The position numbers and the translations under genes were made by a program. From Aquibacillus albus (GTDB lineage: Bacteria > Bacillota > Bacilli > Bacillales > Amphibacillaceae): a stretch of DNA of 64,000 bases. Positions 42,817 to 51,191 of the stretch are shown here, piece after piece (position 1 is the stretch's first letter; the number at the start of each line of letters is the position of its first letter). The notes under the pieces are model-generated. The model was given only the letters and a program-made list of their open reading frames with translations. It ran no database searches and was not told the origin of the DNA. The stretch is taken from NCBI RefSeq assembly GCF_016908325.1, contig NZ_JAFBDR010000012.1:1-64000 (forward strand), written 5' to 3'.

Positions 42817-43818
42817 TTACGCGCCGCCTAACACTCTTGTACTATGGGGCGGTTGCACTTTTGCCTTTGGATCAATATAATGCTTCGCTTGACTAATAGC
42901 GGTTGGTGCTTCCCCAAACCCGGAAGCGATTAGTTTCACTTTGCCGGCGTGTGTTGTAATATCACCAGCAGCATAAATTCCTGAGATATTGGTTTCCGTT
43001 TTTTCATTTACTACAATTGAATTTTTTTCTAGATCTAATCCCCATTCTCTAATCGCACCTAAGTCAGAAAGAAAGCCGTGATTGACAATGAGAGCATCTA
43101 CTTCTAGGTTTTCCGTAAGGTCACCTTTATTTTCTTTGATAACAACCTGTTCAATGAAACCGTCTTGACCGATTAAATCATCAATAACCATGGGTGTTTT
43201 AATTTGAACGGTTGATTCTTTCAATTGATGGACACTGTGTTCATGTGCTCGAAACGCATCTCGACGGTGGACAAGTGAAACCTCCTCAGCAATGTCCTCC
43301 AGCATAAGAGCCCAATCAACAGCAGAATCTCCACCACCTGCCACACACACTTTTTTACCTTTAAAAGCTTGAAGGTCTGTAATCGAATAGAGAAGGTTAT
43401 TTCCTTCGTACTCGCTAGCTGCTTCATGCTTTAGGCGGCGTGGTTGGAAGGCACCAGCACCACTCGTTATGATCACTGTTTTCGCGTAGTGAACATCTTT
43501 TGTCGTCGTTACTTTAAATAGCTGGTCATCCAGCTTTTCCACATACTGAACGTTTTCCTCCAGGCATATTTCTGGGTCGAATTGCTTCGCTTGTTCTTCT
43601 AGTTGGTTAACTAAGTCTTTTGCTAAAACTTTTGGAAAACCAGCAACATCGTAAATATATTTTTCCGGGTACAAAGCCATTAGCTGTCCGCCAACCTGTG
43701 GCAAGCTGTCGATGACTTTGACCGACATTTCACGCATACCTCCGTAAAAGGCAGCGAATAAACCGGTAGGACCTGCTCCAATAATGATGGAGTCCACAAC
43801 ATTTTCCGTTTGATTCAT
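42817..43818 (-). CDS. Ferredoxin-NADP+ reductase, thioredoxin-reductase-like type
   Basis: A 333-residue flavoprotein of the YumC-type ferredoxin/flavodoxin-NADP+ reductases. The FAD site is [18 protein letters not shown], the NADPH site is [15 protein letters not shown], and the C-terminal FAD loop is GIYAAGDIT. No CxxC redox pair is present, which separates it from thioredoxin reductase. The start is ATG 43818 after AGAAGGTGAAA; the frame is open to 43857, overlapping the upstream gene. It follows a Rieske ferredoxin by 19 bp and should supply it with electrons. Confidence 0.9.
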   Translation of the reverse strand: MNQTENVVDSIIIGAGPTGLFAAFYGGMREMSVKVIDSLPQVGGQLMALYPEKYIYDVAGFPKVLAKDLVNQLEEQAKQFDPEICLEENVQYVEKLDDQLFKVTTTKDVHYAKTVIITSGAGAFQPRRLKHEAASEYEGNNLLYSITDLQAFKGKKVCVAGGGDSAVDWALMLEDIAEEVSLVHRRDAFRAHEHSVHQLKESTVQIKTPMVIDDLIGQDGFIEQVVIKENKGDLTENLEVDALIVNHGFLSDLGAIREWGLDLEKNSIVVNEKTETNISGIYAAGDITTHAGKVKLIASGFGEAPTAISQAKHYIDPKAKVQPPHSTRVLGGA

Positions 43819-43837
43819 CGTTTTCACCTTCTTTTCT

Positions 43838-44206
43838 TTATTTATAGACAATGACATCTTCGTCTTCTACTCGAACTTTATAGCTTGGTAGTTTTTTGCT
43901 AGGGTTGGCTAGCATTCTACCTTCGTCCTTTATATCAAATTCTCTCCCATGCCATGGGCAACGAATAATTTCACCTTTTCGACAGTAATGGTAATCTCCT
44001 GGTTTACTTTTGTCAGTCGTTGCTCCGCAGATCATGCCTTTATCAAGTGGAGCACCCTGGTGGTTACATTGGTTTAGAAAAGCATAAAATTTACCATCTA
44101 ATGTTCGGCAAACTAACACATTTTGCTTTCCAAGATTAGCCGCCTTCATTTCGCCAGGCTCTAGTTCTGTTGTTTTACATACGACTTGTTCTTTCATGTT
44201 GTTCAA
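43838..44206 (-). CDS. Rieske [2Fe-2S] ferredoxin-like protein
   Basis: A 122-residue single-domain Rieske protein. The cluster ligands are Cys47 and His49 ([10 protein letters not shown]) and Cys83 and His86 ([11 protein letters not shown]). A ~20-residue insert between the two ligand pairs (about residues 58-78), containing two more cysteines, is longer than in classical dioxygenase ferredoxins. It lies between an amidohydrolase and a reductase gene with very short gaps, as expected for an electron-transfer partner. The terminal oxygenase it serves is not visible in the window. Confidence 0.9.
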   Translation of the reverse strand: MNNMKEQVVCKTTELEPGEMKAANLGKQNVLVCRTLDGKFYAFLNQCNHQGAPLDKGMICGATTDKSKPGDYHYCRKGEIIRCPWHGREFDIKDEGRMLANPSKKLPSYKVRVEDEDVIVYK

Positions 44207-44211
44207 CCCTC

Positions 44212-45273
44212 CTATGAATTTGGTAGTTTTGGATAAAATGCTTTTGCATTCTCTGCGAAAATTTTCTGTTTCAATTCGGCATCCATATTCGGCAATGCGC
44301 GAGTCGGCGAATCATAATCCCAGTGTGGGTAATCCGTAGAGAAGCATAGGATTTCATCGGTCCCCATTTGTTCAATAAGAGACATAAACTCTTGCTTTGT
44401 TAATTCCTCTGCTGGCTGTGTTGTTACTCGAATTTGCTCTTTGAAAATATCACTTGGCTTACGTTTCAACCAAGGTACTTCATGGCGCAGGTCGCGGTAT
44501 TGCTGGTCCATTTTCCACATGAGGTGAGGAACCCAAGTAAATCCACCTTCAATCATCATTAATCCGAGATTAGGGAACTTATCAAATACACCATTGAAAA
44601 TCATATTCGTCACTTGCTTCATATGAGCAGTAGGAATTAATGTGTGCCACTCAATGAAATATCTTGGCCATTTTCCGTAATAGACAGGTGGTTCATTGTG
44701 GTGCATGCCGATCATCAAGTTGTGCTTTTCAGCAGCCTCAAAAATTGGGTGATAGAATGGATCGCCCCACATGATGTCATCAATCGGCAGTAAAACCTGG
44801 ACCATCTTTGGATGGGATCCAACTCTTTCAATTTCTTTGACTGCAGCGTCACGATCCTGTGCTGCGATATGCACAGATCCATATAAACGGTCATCTTTGT
44901 CTAACCATTCTTCTATTTGCCAATCATTGTAGGCAGATGCTAGTGCTGTCGCCATTTCATACCAACCATGCATAGATGATGGTGAAGGGTCTAATGCACT
45001 CGTTAAGATGCCGAACTCATGACCGATATCATCCAGCAGTTGTTTTTGCATAAATGCTAAGTCTGATCCAGCTGGACGACCATCTGGTAGAACAGCGTCA
45101 GCTCGATCTACACCTGCTACTGCCGGCTGGGTATACGGCATATGCTTTTCTTGTATCCAATGACAATTTTGAATGTAATGTTTAAAAGGCTCATCAAGGT
45201 ATTTCAATATATCCGCGTATTGCACGCGTTCGTGTATATCTGTATCTACGATTCTAATTTGGTTTTTAGCCAA
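44212..45273 (-). CDS. Amidohydrolase family protein (Amidohydro_2, COG2159)
   Basis: A 353-residue metal-dependent hydrolase or decarboxylase of the ACMSD-like amidohydrolase-2 family. The first metal motif is VDTDIHE near residue 10, followed by GMHHNEPP, a central MMIEGGFTWVPHLMWKMDQQ and FSTDYPHWDYD near the C-terminus, all typical. Members hydrolyse or decarboxylate ring-cleavage products. With the Rieske protein, reductase and aldehyde dehydrogenase it suggests breakdown of an aromatic or heterocyclic compound. It is the first gene of the leftward operon; the upstream region carries four 10-bp direct repeats. Confidence 0.88.
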   Translation of the reverse strand: MAKNQIRIVDTDIHERVQYADILKYLDEPFKHYIQNCHWIQEKHMPYTQPAVAGVDRADAVLPDGRPAGSDLAFMQKQLLDDIGHEFGILTSALDPSPSSMHGWYEMATALASAYNDWQIEEWLDKDDRLYGSVHIAAQDRDAAVKEIERVGSHPKMVQVLLPIDDIMWGDPFYHPIFEAAEKHNLMIGMHHNEPPVYYGKWPRYFIEWHTLIPTAHMKQVTNMIFNGVFDKFPNLGLMMIEGGFTWVPHLMWKMDQQYRDLRHEVPWLKRKPSDIFKEQIRVTTQPAEELTKQEFMSLIEQMGTDEILCFSTDYPHWDYDSPTRALPNMDAELKQKIFAENAKAFYPKLPNS

Positions 45274-45380
45274 GGTTCATTCCTCCCGATACGTTGTTTT
45301 TACGATATTGTGAATTTTATCAGCACATGAACAATTCCTCCAAACCCACTGAGTGGCATTGAGTACCAATTAGCTAGGTC

Positions 45381-45420
45381 AGTGAAGGCCAGTGAAGCTC
45401 AGTGAACGTCAGTGACCTTT
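45381..45420 (-). repeat. Four 10-bp direct repeats in the amidohydrolase operon promoter region
   Basis: AGTGAAGGCC, AGTGAAGCTC, AGTGAACGTC, AGTGACCTTT: the AGTGA core repeats with an exact 10-bp period (TCACT on the operon strand). One repeat per helical turn places all copies on one face of the DNA. Preceded by the dyad CCACT-G-AGTGG at about 45345. Likely a cooperative activator site about 110 bp from the start codon. Confidence 0.65.
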
Positions 45421-45506
45421 TTTAACTTTTTTAAATAAAATGTTTAAAAAGTAGAAAACGGGCATGAAGAGGTGATAAAAGTATTTGGGGGGGGCAGTAA
45501 GGTTTC

Positions 45507-45900
45507 GATTCACAGAAAGAACAAAACGAAAGCCAAAGATTCGTTTAGTACACAGAGAAATAGTTCGCTGAATTAAACGAAAGCCAAAGATTCATTTAAT
45601 TCACAGAGAAATAGTTCGCTGAATTAAACGAAAGCCCAAGATTCGTTTAATTCACAGAAATATAGCTCGCTGAATTAAACGAAAACCAAAGATTCATTTA
45701 ATTCACAGAAATATAGCTTGCTGAATTAAACGAAACCCCAAGATTCGTTTAATTCACAGAAATATAGCTCGCTGAATTAAACGAAAACCAAAGATTCGCT
45801 TAATTCACAGAAATATAGTTCACTGAATTAAACGAAAGCCCAAGATTCGTTTAATACACAGAAATATAGTTCGCTGAATTAAACGAAAACCAAACATTCG
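45507..45900. repeat. Array of eight 51-bp tandem hairpin repeats
   Basis: The phrase CTGAATTAAACG occurs at 45568, 45619, 45670, 45721, 45772, 45823 and 45874, exactly 51 bp apart; a degenerate first unit starts near 45507. Each unit contains GAATTAAACGAA and TTCGTTTAATTC, a 12-bp stem around a nine-base loop, then ACAGAAATATAGTTCGCT. Loops alternate between CCAAAGA and CCCAAGA types from the second unit on, so the array probably grew by copying 102-bp dimers. All six frames are closed by stops, so it is non-coding. There are no variable spacers, so it is not a CRISPR. Confidence 0.85.
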
Positions 45901-46056
45901 TCCTCGAGGGTGTAGCTGCGTCTCAGAACATAAAAAGCATGTTCTTGCGATTAATCCAAATAGCTTTCCTTGGTGCGGTTACTCGGCGCAAAATGCTTCG
46001 AAGCTTATTTGATGTAGTAATTTCGCTGGAGCTGACAGCAAAGCGCAAAAAATTTA

Positions 46057-46094
46057 AAAAACCACCCTCGGCTAATGGAAGCCAAGCGTGGTTT
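46057..46094 (-). terminator. Terminator of BCCT gene 1
   Basis: On the leftward strand AAACCAC-GCTTGGCT pairs with AGCCGAGG-GTGGTTT and is followed by TTTTTAAATTTTTT. The stretch 45901-46056 shows nothing else convincing. Confidence 0.7.
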
Positions 46095-46126
46095 GCAGAG
46101 AAGTTAGTGACGTGTTCCTCGTGTCT

Positions 46127-47668
46127 CTAACTTATTTTCGTATGAAGTTCTTCTTGTTTTTTCTTTTTTCTATCTCTTCGTCTAGGCTCTTTTACAATCT
46201 CTTGTTTAGCCGCTTTATAGAAGGAACCACCCATTAACAGCATTACGACTGAGAACGGTAGTGCCGCAATAATCAACATGTTTTGCAGCCCCGGCGTACC
46301 ACCGAAATAGACAATAATAGCTGCCATCGCTGACATAGCAAGACCCCAAGTGATTTTTACGGAGTTGGCAGGGTTGATCGAGCCTGATGTAGTCAGCATA
46401 CCAAGTACAAATGTTGCTGAATCGGCTGAAGTGATAAAAAAGATCGCAATGACAACAATGGTGATTAGTGACATGATTTCACCTAGTGGATAATGCTGAA
46501 GGACTCCAAATGTTGTTGTTTCAAGAGAGTAGTTTGAAATAGCATCAATTCCGTTTTGCTCAATATTTATTGCAGATACGCCAAATACGGCAAAAAAGAT
46601 AAAGCATACTAACGCGGGGACAAAAAGGACACCGAGCATAAATTCTTTTATAGTACGTCCTTTCGATATTCTGGCGATGAAAATCCCTACGAATGGAGCC
46701 CAAGAAACCCACCATGCCCAATAGAAGATTGTCCAACTATCAATCCAAGTTCGACCTTGTTCATTTAAAGGCGACAGACGGAAACTCATATCAAAAAAGT
46801 TTGCAATGTAACCGCCAAGCGTCGTTGTAAACATATTTAAAATGTATAACGTAGGTCCAACGATAAATAACATAAGCAATAGTGCAAACCCAAGACCCAT
46901 GTTGACATTACTTAAGTATTTAATTCCTTTTCCTATACCAGACCATGCCGAAAAGATGAATAAAACAGTGGCAACGGCAAGTATGAGTAATTGCATCCCA
47001 AAGGTATTCGGCGTGTTGAAAAGGTAGGACAGACCACCGTTAATTTGCGCCGATCCAAAGCCAAGTGTAGAAGCCACACCTACAACGGTAGCGAAAACAG
47101 TAAGTGTATCTATCAATCTTCCAGGCATGCCTTTCATGCTTTTTTCTCCGAATATAGGGATTAGTGTAGCACTGATTAATCCCGGAAAATCTTTACGGAA
47201 TTTGAAATAAGCTAACGCTAGCGCGACAACGCCGTACACTGCCCAAGCATGAATTCCCCAATGGAAAAATGAATATTGCAGGGATTGTCTAATTGCTTCG
47301 TTAGATCCTGCTTCAGCCCCAGGTGGACTTTTAAATGCGTGGGAAATCGGTTCAGCGGTTGTCCAAAAAACCAAGCCTATCCCCATTCCTGCACTGAATA
47401 ACATGGCAAACCATGTAGCTAACTTAAATTCTGGCTTATCATCTTCTTTACCTAATTTAATTTTTCCAAATCTCGAAAAAATTAAATAGATACAAAAAGC
47501 CAGTAATAGCATAATAATTAAAAGGTAGTACCATCCAAATGCTTCAGAAATATACGATGTTACATCTGATGATACTGTCTGTAAATGTTCCGGAGCAACA
47601 GCTCCCCATACGACTAGTACGACACATATAGCAAGCGCGTACCAAAAAACTGAACTAACTTCTTTCAC
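46127..47668 (-). CDS. BCCT-family glycine betaine transporter 1 (OpuD-like)
   Basis: A 513-residue betaine/carnitine/choline transporter with twelve membrane segments and a basic C-terminal tail (EPRRRDRKKKKQEELHTKIS), which in this family senses osmotic stress. The glycine stretch MLFSAGMGIGLVFW and the tryptophan-rich signature SWTIFYWAWWVSWAPFVGIF are intact. It is a Na+-coupled uptake system for osmolytes, probably glycine betaine. A near-duplicate lies at 59396. Single gene with its own terminator. The tail is longer and more basic than in the second copy, so activation thresholds may differ. Confidence 0.93.
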   Translation of the reverse strand: MKEVSSVFWYALAICVVLVVWGAVAPEHLQTVSSDVTSYISEAFGWYYLLIIMLLLAFCIYLIFSRFGKIKLGKEDDKPEFKLATWFAMLFSAGMGIGLVFWTTAEPISHAFKSPPGAEAGSNEAIRQSLQYSFFHWGIHAWAVYGVVALALAYFKFRKDFPGLISATLIPIFGEKSMKGMPGRLIDTLTVFATVVGVASTLGFGSAQINGGLSYLFNTPNTFGMQLLILAVATVLFIFSAWSGIGKGIKYLSNVNMGLGFALLLMLFIVGPTLYILNMFTTTLGGYIANFFDMSFRLSPLNEQGRTWIDSWTIFYWAWWVSWAPFVGIFIARISKGRTIKEFMLGVLFVPALVCFIFFAVFGVSAINIEQNGIDAISNYSLETTTFGVLQHYPLGEIMSLITIVVIAIFFITSADSATFVLGMLTTSGSINPANSVKITWGLAMSAMAAIIVYFGGTPGLQNMLIIAALPFSVVMLLMGGSFYKAAKQEIVKEPRRRDRKKKKQEELHTKIS

Positions 47669-47871
47669 AATTTCACCTCAATTAAAGATTTTTACAACTT
47701 TGCCATTATCTCTTAACATTTCAGAAATATCAACAATTTACGACAAAAAGCACTGGAGAGGTAAGTGTATAACTCTACAAAAATCCCTATTTGATGAAGG
47801 TCAGAATATGAGTGAATTTCTTTAATAAAAATGATTATCAATCCAATTCAGCAGCCACTGCAAGTAAGGAT

Positions 47872-47899
47872 ATTTCGGGACGTCACTGTGACATAAGTT
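47872..47899 (+). repeat. Dispersed repeat, copy 4
   Basis: Reads ATTTCGGGACGTCACTGTGA then CATAAGTT. It lies 26 bp before the promoter of the HTH/PIN operon, the same arrangement as copy 3 before the HEPN/MNT operon. Confidence 0.75.
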
Positions 47900-47924
47900 C
47901 ATTTTGTTGAGTTTGTCACGTTTG

Positions 47925-47953
47925 TTGAGTATTTTTATAAAACAGCGTATAAT
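47925..47953 (+). promoter_or_regulatory. Promoter of the HTH/PIN operon
   Basis: TTGAGT (47925-47930), a 17-bp spacer and TATAAT (47948-47953), followed by GGAGGTGG at about 47960. Confidence 0.7.
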
Positions 47954-47974
47954 AGGAATAGGAGGTGGAAGCAC

Positions 47975-48652
47975 ATGATTGATGTCAGAGAACAAGAGCA
48001 AGAAAAATTGTGGGACAGCATTCTTACCCTTTCAAACATTGATACGGAACAAGCAAAAGTCGTGTTTAAAGCCGTCATTGAACGGTCATTACGTCACGTT
48101 GGCATGTTTACGCCTTTTATTGCTAGTATTCCATTTAGGCTTCCAGATCATGAACATGTTCAATTGTTAAAAAATCTTGAAAAACAAATCATCAAACATA
48201 TAGCACAACAAGAAGAAGAAAAAGCCTATGAGTTTTTAATTGAATATATTGAGGCTTTAAGCGATCTTACAGAATCCGACTCCAAAATCATTCGAAGACG
48301 ATTGATGGCGTCGATTTTAAGACAGCGATGTAAACGGACGGCATCCGTGCCATATCGTCTCACTGGAAAAAAAGCAATACCAACCATAACAATCTCTGAT
48401 GAAGAAGATGAACCGTTATATTACAAACCAAAAGAAGTAGCTAAACGGATAGGCGTAAGTGATCAAACGGTTCGACGTATGTGTGACAGAGGAAAATTTC
48501 CTGGTGCTTATCAAACCGACGGGGGACATTGGAAAATCCCAAAAGATGTTCTCATTACGAACGAAGAGCAAGATCAGAAAGCAGAACAACTATTCCAACA
48601 AATAGATACTAAAAATAAGGAAGCGGGGGATGTAGATGAATTTGATCTATGA
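47975..48652 (+). CDS. Excisionase/MerR-type HTH protein, probable antitoxin
   Basis: A 225-residue protein. Residues 1-130 are helical and unassigned. Residues 149-191 form an excisionase-type winged HTH (KPKEVAKRIGVSDQTVRRMC, then GGHWKIPKD). A short acidic tail (EAGDVDEFDL) ends the protein. The next gene, a PIN-domain RNase, starts 17 bases before its stop, so the pair is coupled. DNA-binding protein plus PIN RNase is the layout of a toxin-antitoxin module, with this protein as antitoxin and autoregulator. It is larger than common antitoxins. Confidence 0.75.
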   Translation: MIDVREQEQEKLWDSILTLSNIDTEQAKVVFKAVIERSLRHVGMFTPFIASIPFRLPDHEHVQLLKNLEKQIIKHIAQQEEEKAYEFLIEYIEALSDLTESDSKIIRRRLMASILRQRCKRTASVPYRLTGKKAIPTITISDEEDEPLYYKPKEVAKRIGVSDQTVRRMCDRGKFPGAYQTDGGHWKIPKDVLITNEEQDQKAEQLFQQIDTKNKEAGDVDEFDL

Positions 48653-49226
48653 TGCCCCTAATCCTCCGAAAATATTTATAGATACCACGGTATTATGCGG
48701 GGCGTTACGTGTTGATGGTGCAAATCGTCAGCTTTTAACAGCAGCCAGAAACCCGCATTTGTACCGACCAGTTATATCGCGCGTTTGTTTATTTGAATTT
48801 GTTCGCAATGCCTCTCAAGGGTTAGGAAAAGGGAACAAAAGGGTTGTGTACACACAACAAGAAATTGAAGGGTTTATGAATCATTTTTTGTCCCCTATTT
48901 TTAATCATTATATGGAATTACCAGTTAATAGTTTAGTAGGAAGGTATAATGTGGAGACTATTATGCGAGAACATCGCCCAATTGGAGACGTACTGGTAGA
49001 ATTAAGTGGATGTAGTCATGAAACAGCAAAAGAAATAGCATCCTCTCAAGAAATGTCCGAGCCGCTCCGACGGTATGACCAAGATGATTTCCATGTTTGG
49101 ATTACGGCAATCCACGAAGAATGTGATTACATACTAACAACCAATCATCGTCGTTTTCCATCCCAAATAGGTAAGATTCAACGGATCCACCCAAGTACCT
49201 TATTTGAAGATTTAACAAGACCTTAA
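48636..49226 (+). CDS. PIN-domain ribonuclease, probable toxin
   Basis: A 196-residue PIN-domain protein. Metal-binding acidic residues are visible: Asp16 (KIFIDTTVLCGALR), Glu54 (CLFEFVRN), Asp148/Asp150/Asp151 (RRYDQDDFHVWITA) and Asp164 (CDYILTTNHRRF). PIN toxins cleave RNA. The start is ATG 48636 inside the antitoxin gene, with GGGGGATG upstream. Longer than VapC (~130 residues), with a helical insert at about residues 65-140, so it belongs to a less studied branch. Confidence 0.83.
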   Translation: MNLIYDAPNPPKIFIDTTVLCGALRVDGANRQLLTAARNPHLYRPVISRVCLFEFVRNASQGLGKGNKRVVYTQQEIEGFMNHFLSPIFNHYMELPVNSLVGRYNVETIMREHRPIGDVLVELSGCSHETAKEIASSQEMSEPLRRYDQDDFHVWITAIHEECDYILTTNHRRFPSQIGKIQRIHPSTLFEDLTRP

Positions 49227-49274
49227 TCTATGAGGATCAGTTTTTATTAGACATAAGCGAAAAACCTAAAAAAT

Positions 49275-49296
49275 AAAACCACACAAATGTGGTTTT
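49275..49296. terminator. Convergent terminator between PIN gene and small gene
   Basis: AAAACCACA pairs with TGTGGTTTT across a four-base loop. The stem overlaps the stop codon of the leftward gene. Confidence 0.65.
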
Positions 49297-49558
49297 ATCC
49301 TGCGGAAGGTGTTTCAACTTCCATTTCATAATATTCATTTTTGCTAAATTCTCCTACTACTTGTTCTACAAGCTCCTTAACTTGTTCTAAGGAAGGTCCT
49401 TCCCAAAAAACTACAGCCTTTTTGTGATCAGAGGTTCTAGCTTGGATGGGCAACGAAAATCCTTCTGGTAAACCCAAACTCATAGCGGCTTCTACAGCAT
49501 TATAAAAGTGCTCTGGCTTCTGGATGTTGTGAATTACTACAAATTTTTTTGTAATCAT
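49295..49558 (-). CDS. Small alpha/beta hypothetical protein (DUF3303-like fold)
   Basis: An 87-residue protein, MITKKFVVIHNIQKPEHFYN followed by AVEAAMSLGLPEGFSLPIQA. Alternating strands and helices (KKAVVFWEGPSLEQVKELVEQV) resemble small ferredoxin-like dimers such as the DUF3303/DUF4242 or muconolactone-isomerase-like groups. I do not recognise a specific family. It stands alone, converging on the PIN gene, with AGGTAGGT upstream of ATG 49558. Confidence 0.65.
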   Translation of the reverse strand: MITKKFVVIHNIQKPEHFYNAVEAAMSLGLPEGFSLPIQARTSDHKKAVVFWEGPSLEQVKELVEQVVGEFSKNEYYEMEVETPSAG

Positions 49559-49842
49559 AACATTAACCTACCTCCATAGTTTAGATATTTAATATTATAC
49601 TGAAATAAAACGAAAAAATGTTTAAAATTTTCTGAAAATATTAAGTTTTTTTGTGCAAAAGCTAGGTAAATATTATGTGAAATAAGAAATGCCAGTAGAC
49701 ATTTAAATCAATTGTTCATATATGCTCCCAACCCCTAGTGTTGCTATTTTCTTCCACTTTTATTTGTTAATAGTAAATAGTATAATAATCAAAAATTTAC
49801 TATAGTTTGATAAAAAGTGCTTAAGCATGGTATAAGTGTAAA

Positions 49843-49870
49843 AGAAGCAGAGGTCTCTTTGCTTCTTATT
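49843..49870 (+). terminator. Terminator-like hairpin in the dus leader region
   Basis: AGAAGCA pairs with TGCTTCT around AGAGGTCTCT (itself a dyad), then TATTTT. It lies about 180 bp before the Dus start. Confidence 0.45.
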
Positions 49871-49955
49871 TTCCGTTAAGGATATAAAATTTTAGCACTG
49901 AAGTTAATCGACGTAGTAAAAATTTTAAGAAATGAAGTATAAGAAAGACTTCGAC

Positions 49956-49990
49956 ACTCGTTATAGGACGAGGCGTATGCCGAGTTTTTT
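49956..49990 (+). terminator. Terminator hairpin 55 bp before the Dus gene
   Basis: ACTCG pairs with CGAGT, with an inner GGC-gtat-GCC hairpin, followed by TTTTTT. With the hairpin at 49843 it suggests a structured leader or small RNA in the 480-bp gap 49559-50045, which contains no gene. Confidence 0.5.
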
Positions 49991-50045
49991 CTAATGGGGT
50001 CATATCAGAGAGTTCTAATACCTCGATAATGAAAGGATATTGAAT

Positions 50046-50999
50046 ATGACAGATAATTTTTGGCGTGAATTACCACGGCCGTTTTTTATATTGGCACCAA
50101 TGGAAGATGTGACGGATGTTGTTTTCCGCCACGTAGTAAGTGAAGCAGCTAGACCCGATGTGTTTTTTACAGAGTTTGCAAACACGGTAAGTTATTGTCA
50201 TCCAAAGGGGCACCATAGTGTTCGAGGACGTTTGACTTTTACAGAAGACGAACAACCAATAGTGGCTCATATATGGGGGGATGAACCCGAATATTTTCGG
50301 CAAATGAGTATTGGAATGGCGAAAGAGGGTTTTCGCGGTGTCGATATCAATATGGGCTGTCCTGCACAAAATGTGGCAGGGAATGGGAAGGGATGCGGTC
50401 TTATCCGTCGTCCAGAAGTTGCAGCAGAGCTAATACAAGCAGCAAAAGCTGGAGGATTACCCGTAAGTGTGAAGACAAGGCTTGGTTATACTGATGTAGA
50501 GGAATGGCGCGACTGGCTTACACACATATTGAAGCAAGACATCGTTAATCTATCCATTCATCTGCGTACAAAAAAGGAAATGAGTAAAGTAGATGCTCAT
50601 TGGGAACTAATTCCGGAAATTAAGAAACTTCGTGATGAAGTTGCACCAGATACACTTTTGACGATTAATGGAGATATCCCTGATCGACAAACTGGCTTGG
50701 AACTCGTTCGCAGGTACGGTGTTGATGGGGTTATGATTGGACGCGGTATTTTTAAAAATCCATTTGCTTTTGAAAAGGAGAAGACAGAGCATGGTAGTCA
50801 TGAATTATTGGATCTCTTAAGGTTGCATCTTGACCTCTATGATCACTATTCAAAGGAACTTGAAACACGTCCATTCCAACATCTTCGTCGCTTCTTTAAG
50901 ATATATGTCAGTGGGTTTCGAGGGGCAAGTGAATTAAGAAATCAATTGATGAGCACAGAGTCAACGGATGAAGTGCGTGCATTGATTGATAACTTTTAG
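50046..50999 (+). CDS. tRNA-dihydrouridine synthase family protein
   Basis: A 317-residue FMN-dependent Dus enzyme that reduces uridine to dihydrouridine in the tRNA D-loop. It starts with the flavin-barrel motif [19 protein letters not shown] and has the catalytic cysteine in [20 protein letters not shown], then [22 protein letters not shown] and [20 protein letters not shown] sets the start at ATG 50046; TTG 50040 is an alternative. The TFYxHxxT/LHxRT type details differ from DusB, so this is probably a second Dus paralogue. Terminator at 51083. Confidence 0.88.
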   Translation: MTDNFWRELPRPFFILAPMEDVTDVVFRHVVSEAARPDVFFTEFANTVSYCHPKGHHSVRGRLTFTEDEQPIVAHIWGDEPEYFRQMSIGMAKEGFRGVDINMGCPAQNVAGNGKGCGLIRRPEVAAELIQAAKAGGLPVSVKTRLGYTDVEEWRDWLTHILKQDIVNLSIHLRTKKEMSKVDAHWELIPEIKKLRDEVAPDTLLTINGDIPDRQTGLELVRRYGVDGVMIGRGIFKNPFAFEKEKTEHGSHELLDLLRLHLDLYDHYSKELETRPFQHLRRFFKIYVSGFRGASELRNQLMSTESTDEVRALIDNF

Positions 51000-51082
51000 G
51001 GAAAGAATGTTGATGGTAGTTACCTAGCTTTAAGATCCTGATAAAGCTATTAACGACAACTGCTTAGTTAATAGTAGAAGAA

Positions 51083-51117
51083 GGCTGCCCAATCCAATAT
51101 TTAGTGGCAGTCTTTTT
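51083..51117 (+). terminator. Terminator after the Dus gene
   Basis: GGCTGCC pairs with GGCAGTC (one wobble) across a 16-base loop and is followed by five T residues. Confidence 0.65.
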
Positions 51118-51191
51118 ATATTCGTGCGTTTTACTACTGTCTTTGGGCAGTATATAATGGGAGGTCAAAGAAGAAAAGATGGGAAGTGTCT

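Noticed and set aside
45507-45900. CRISPR array
   Set aside because: The whole 51-bp unit is conserved; there are no variable spacers and no cas genes nearby.
45939-46130. 63-residue rightward frame
   Set aside because: No ribosome site, no recognisable protein features, and it overlaps the terminator of the BCCT gene.
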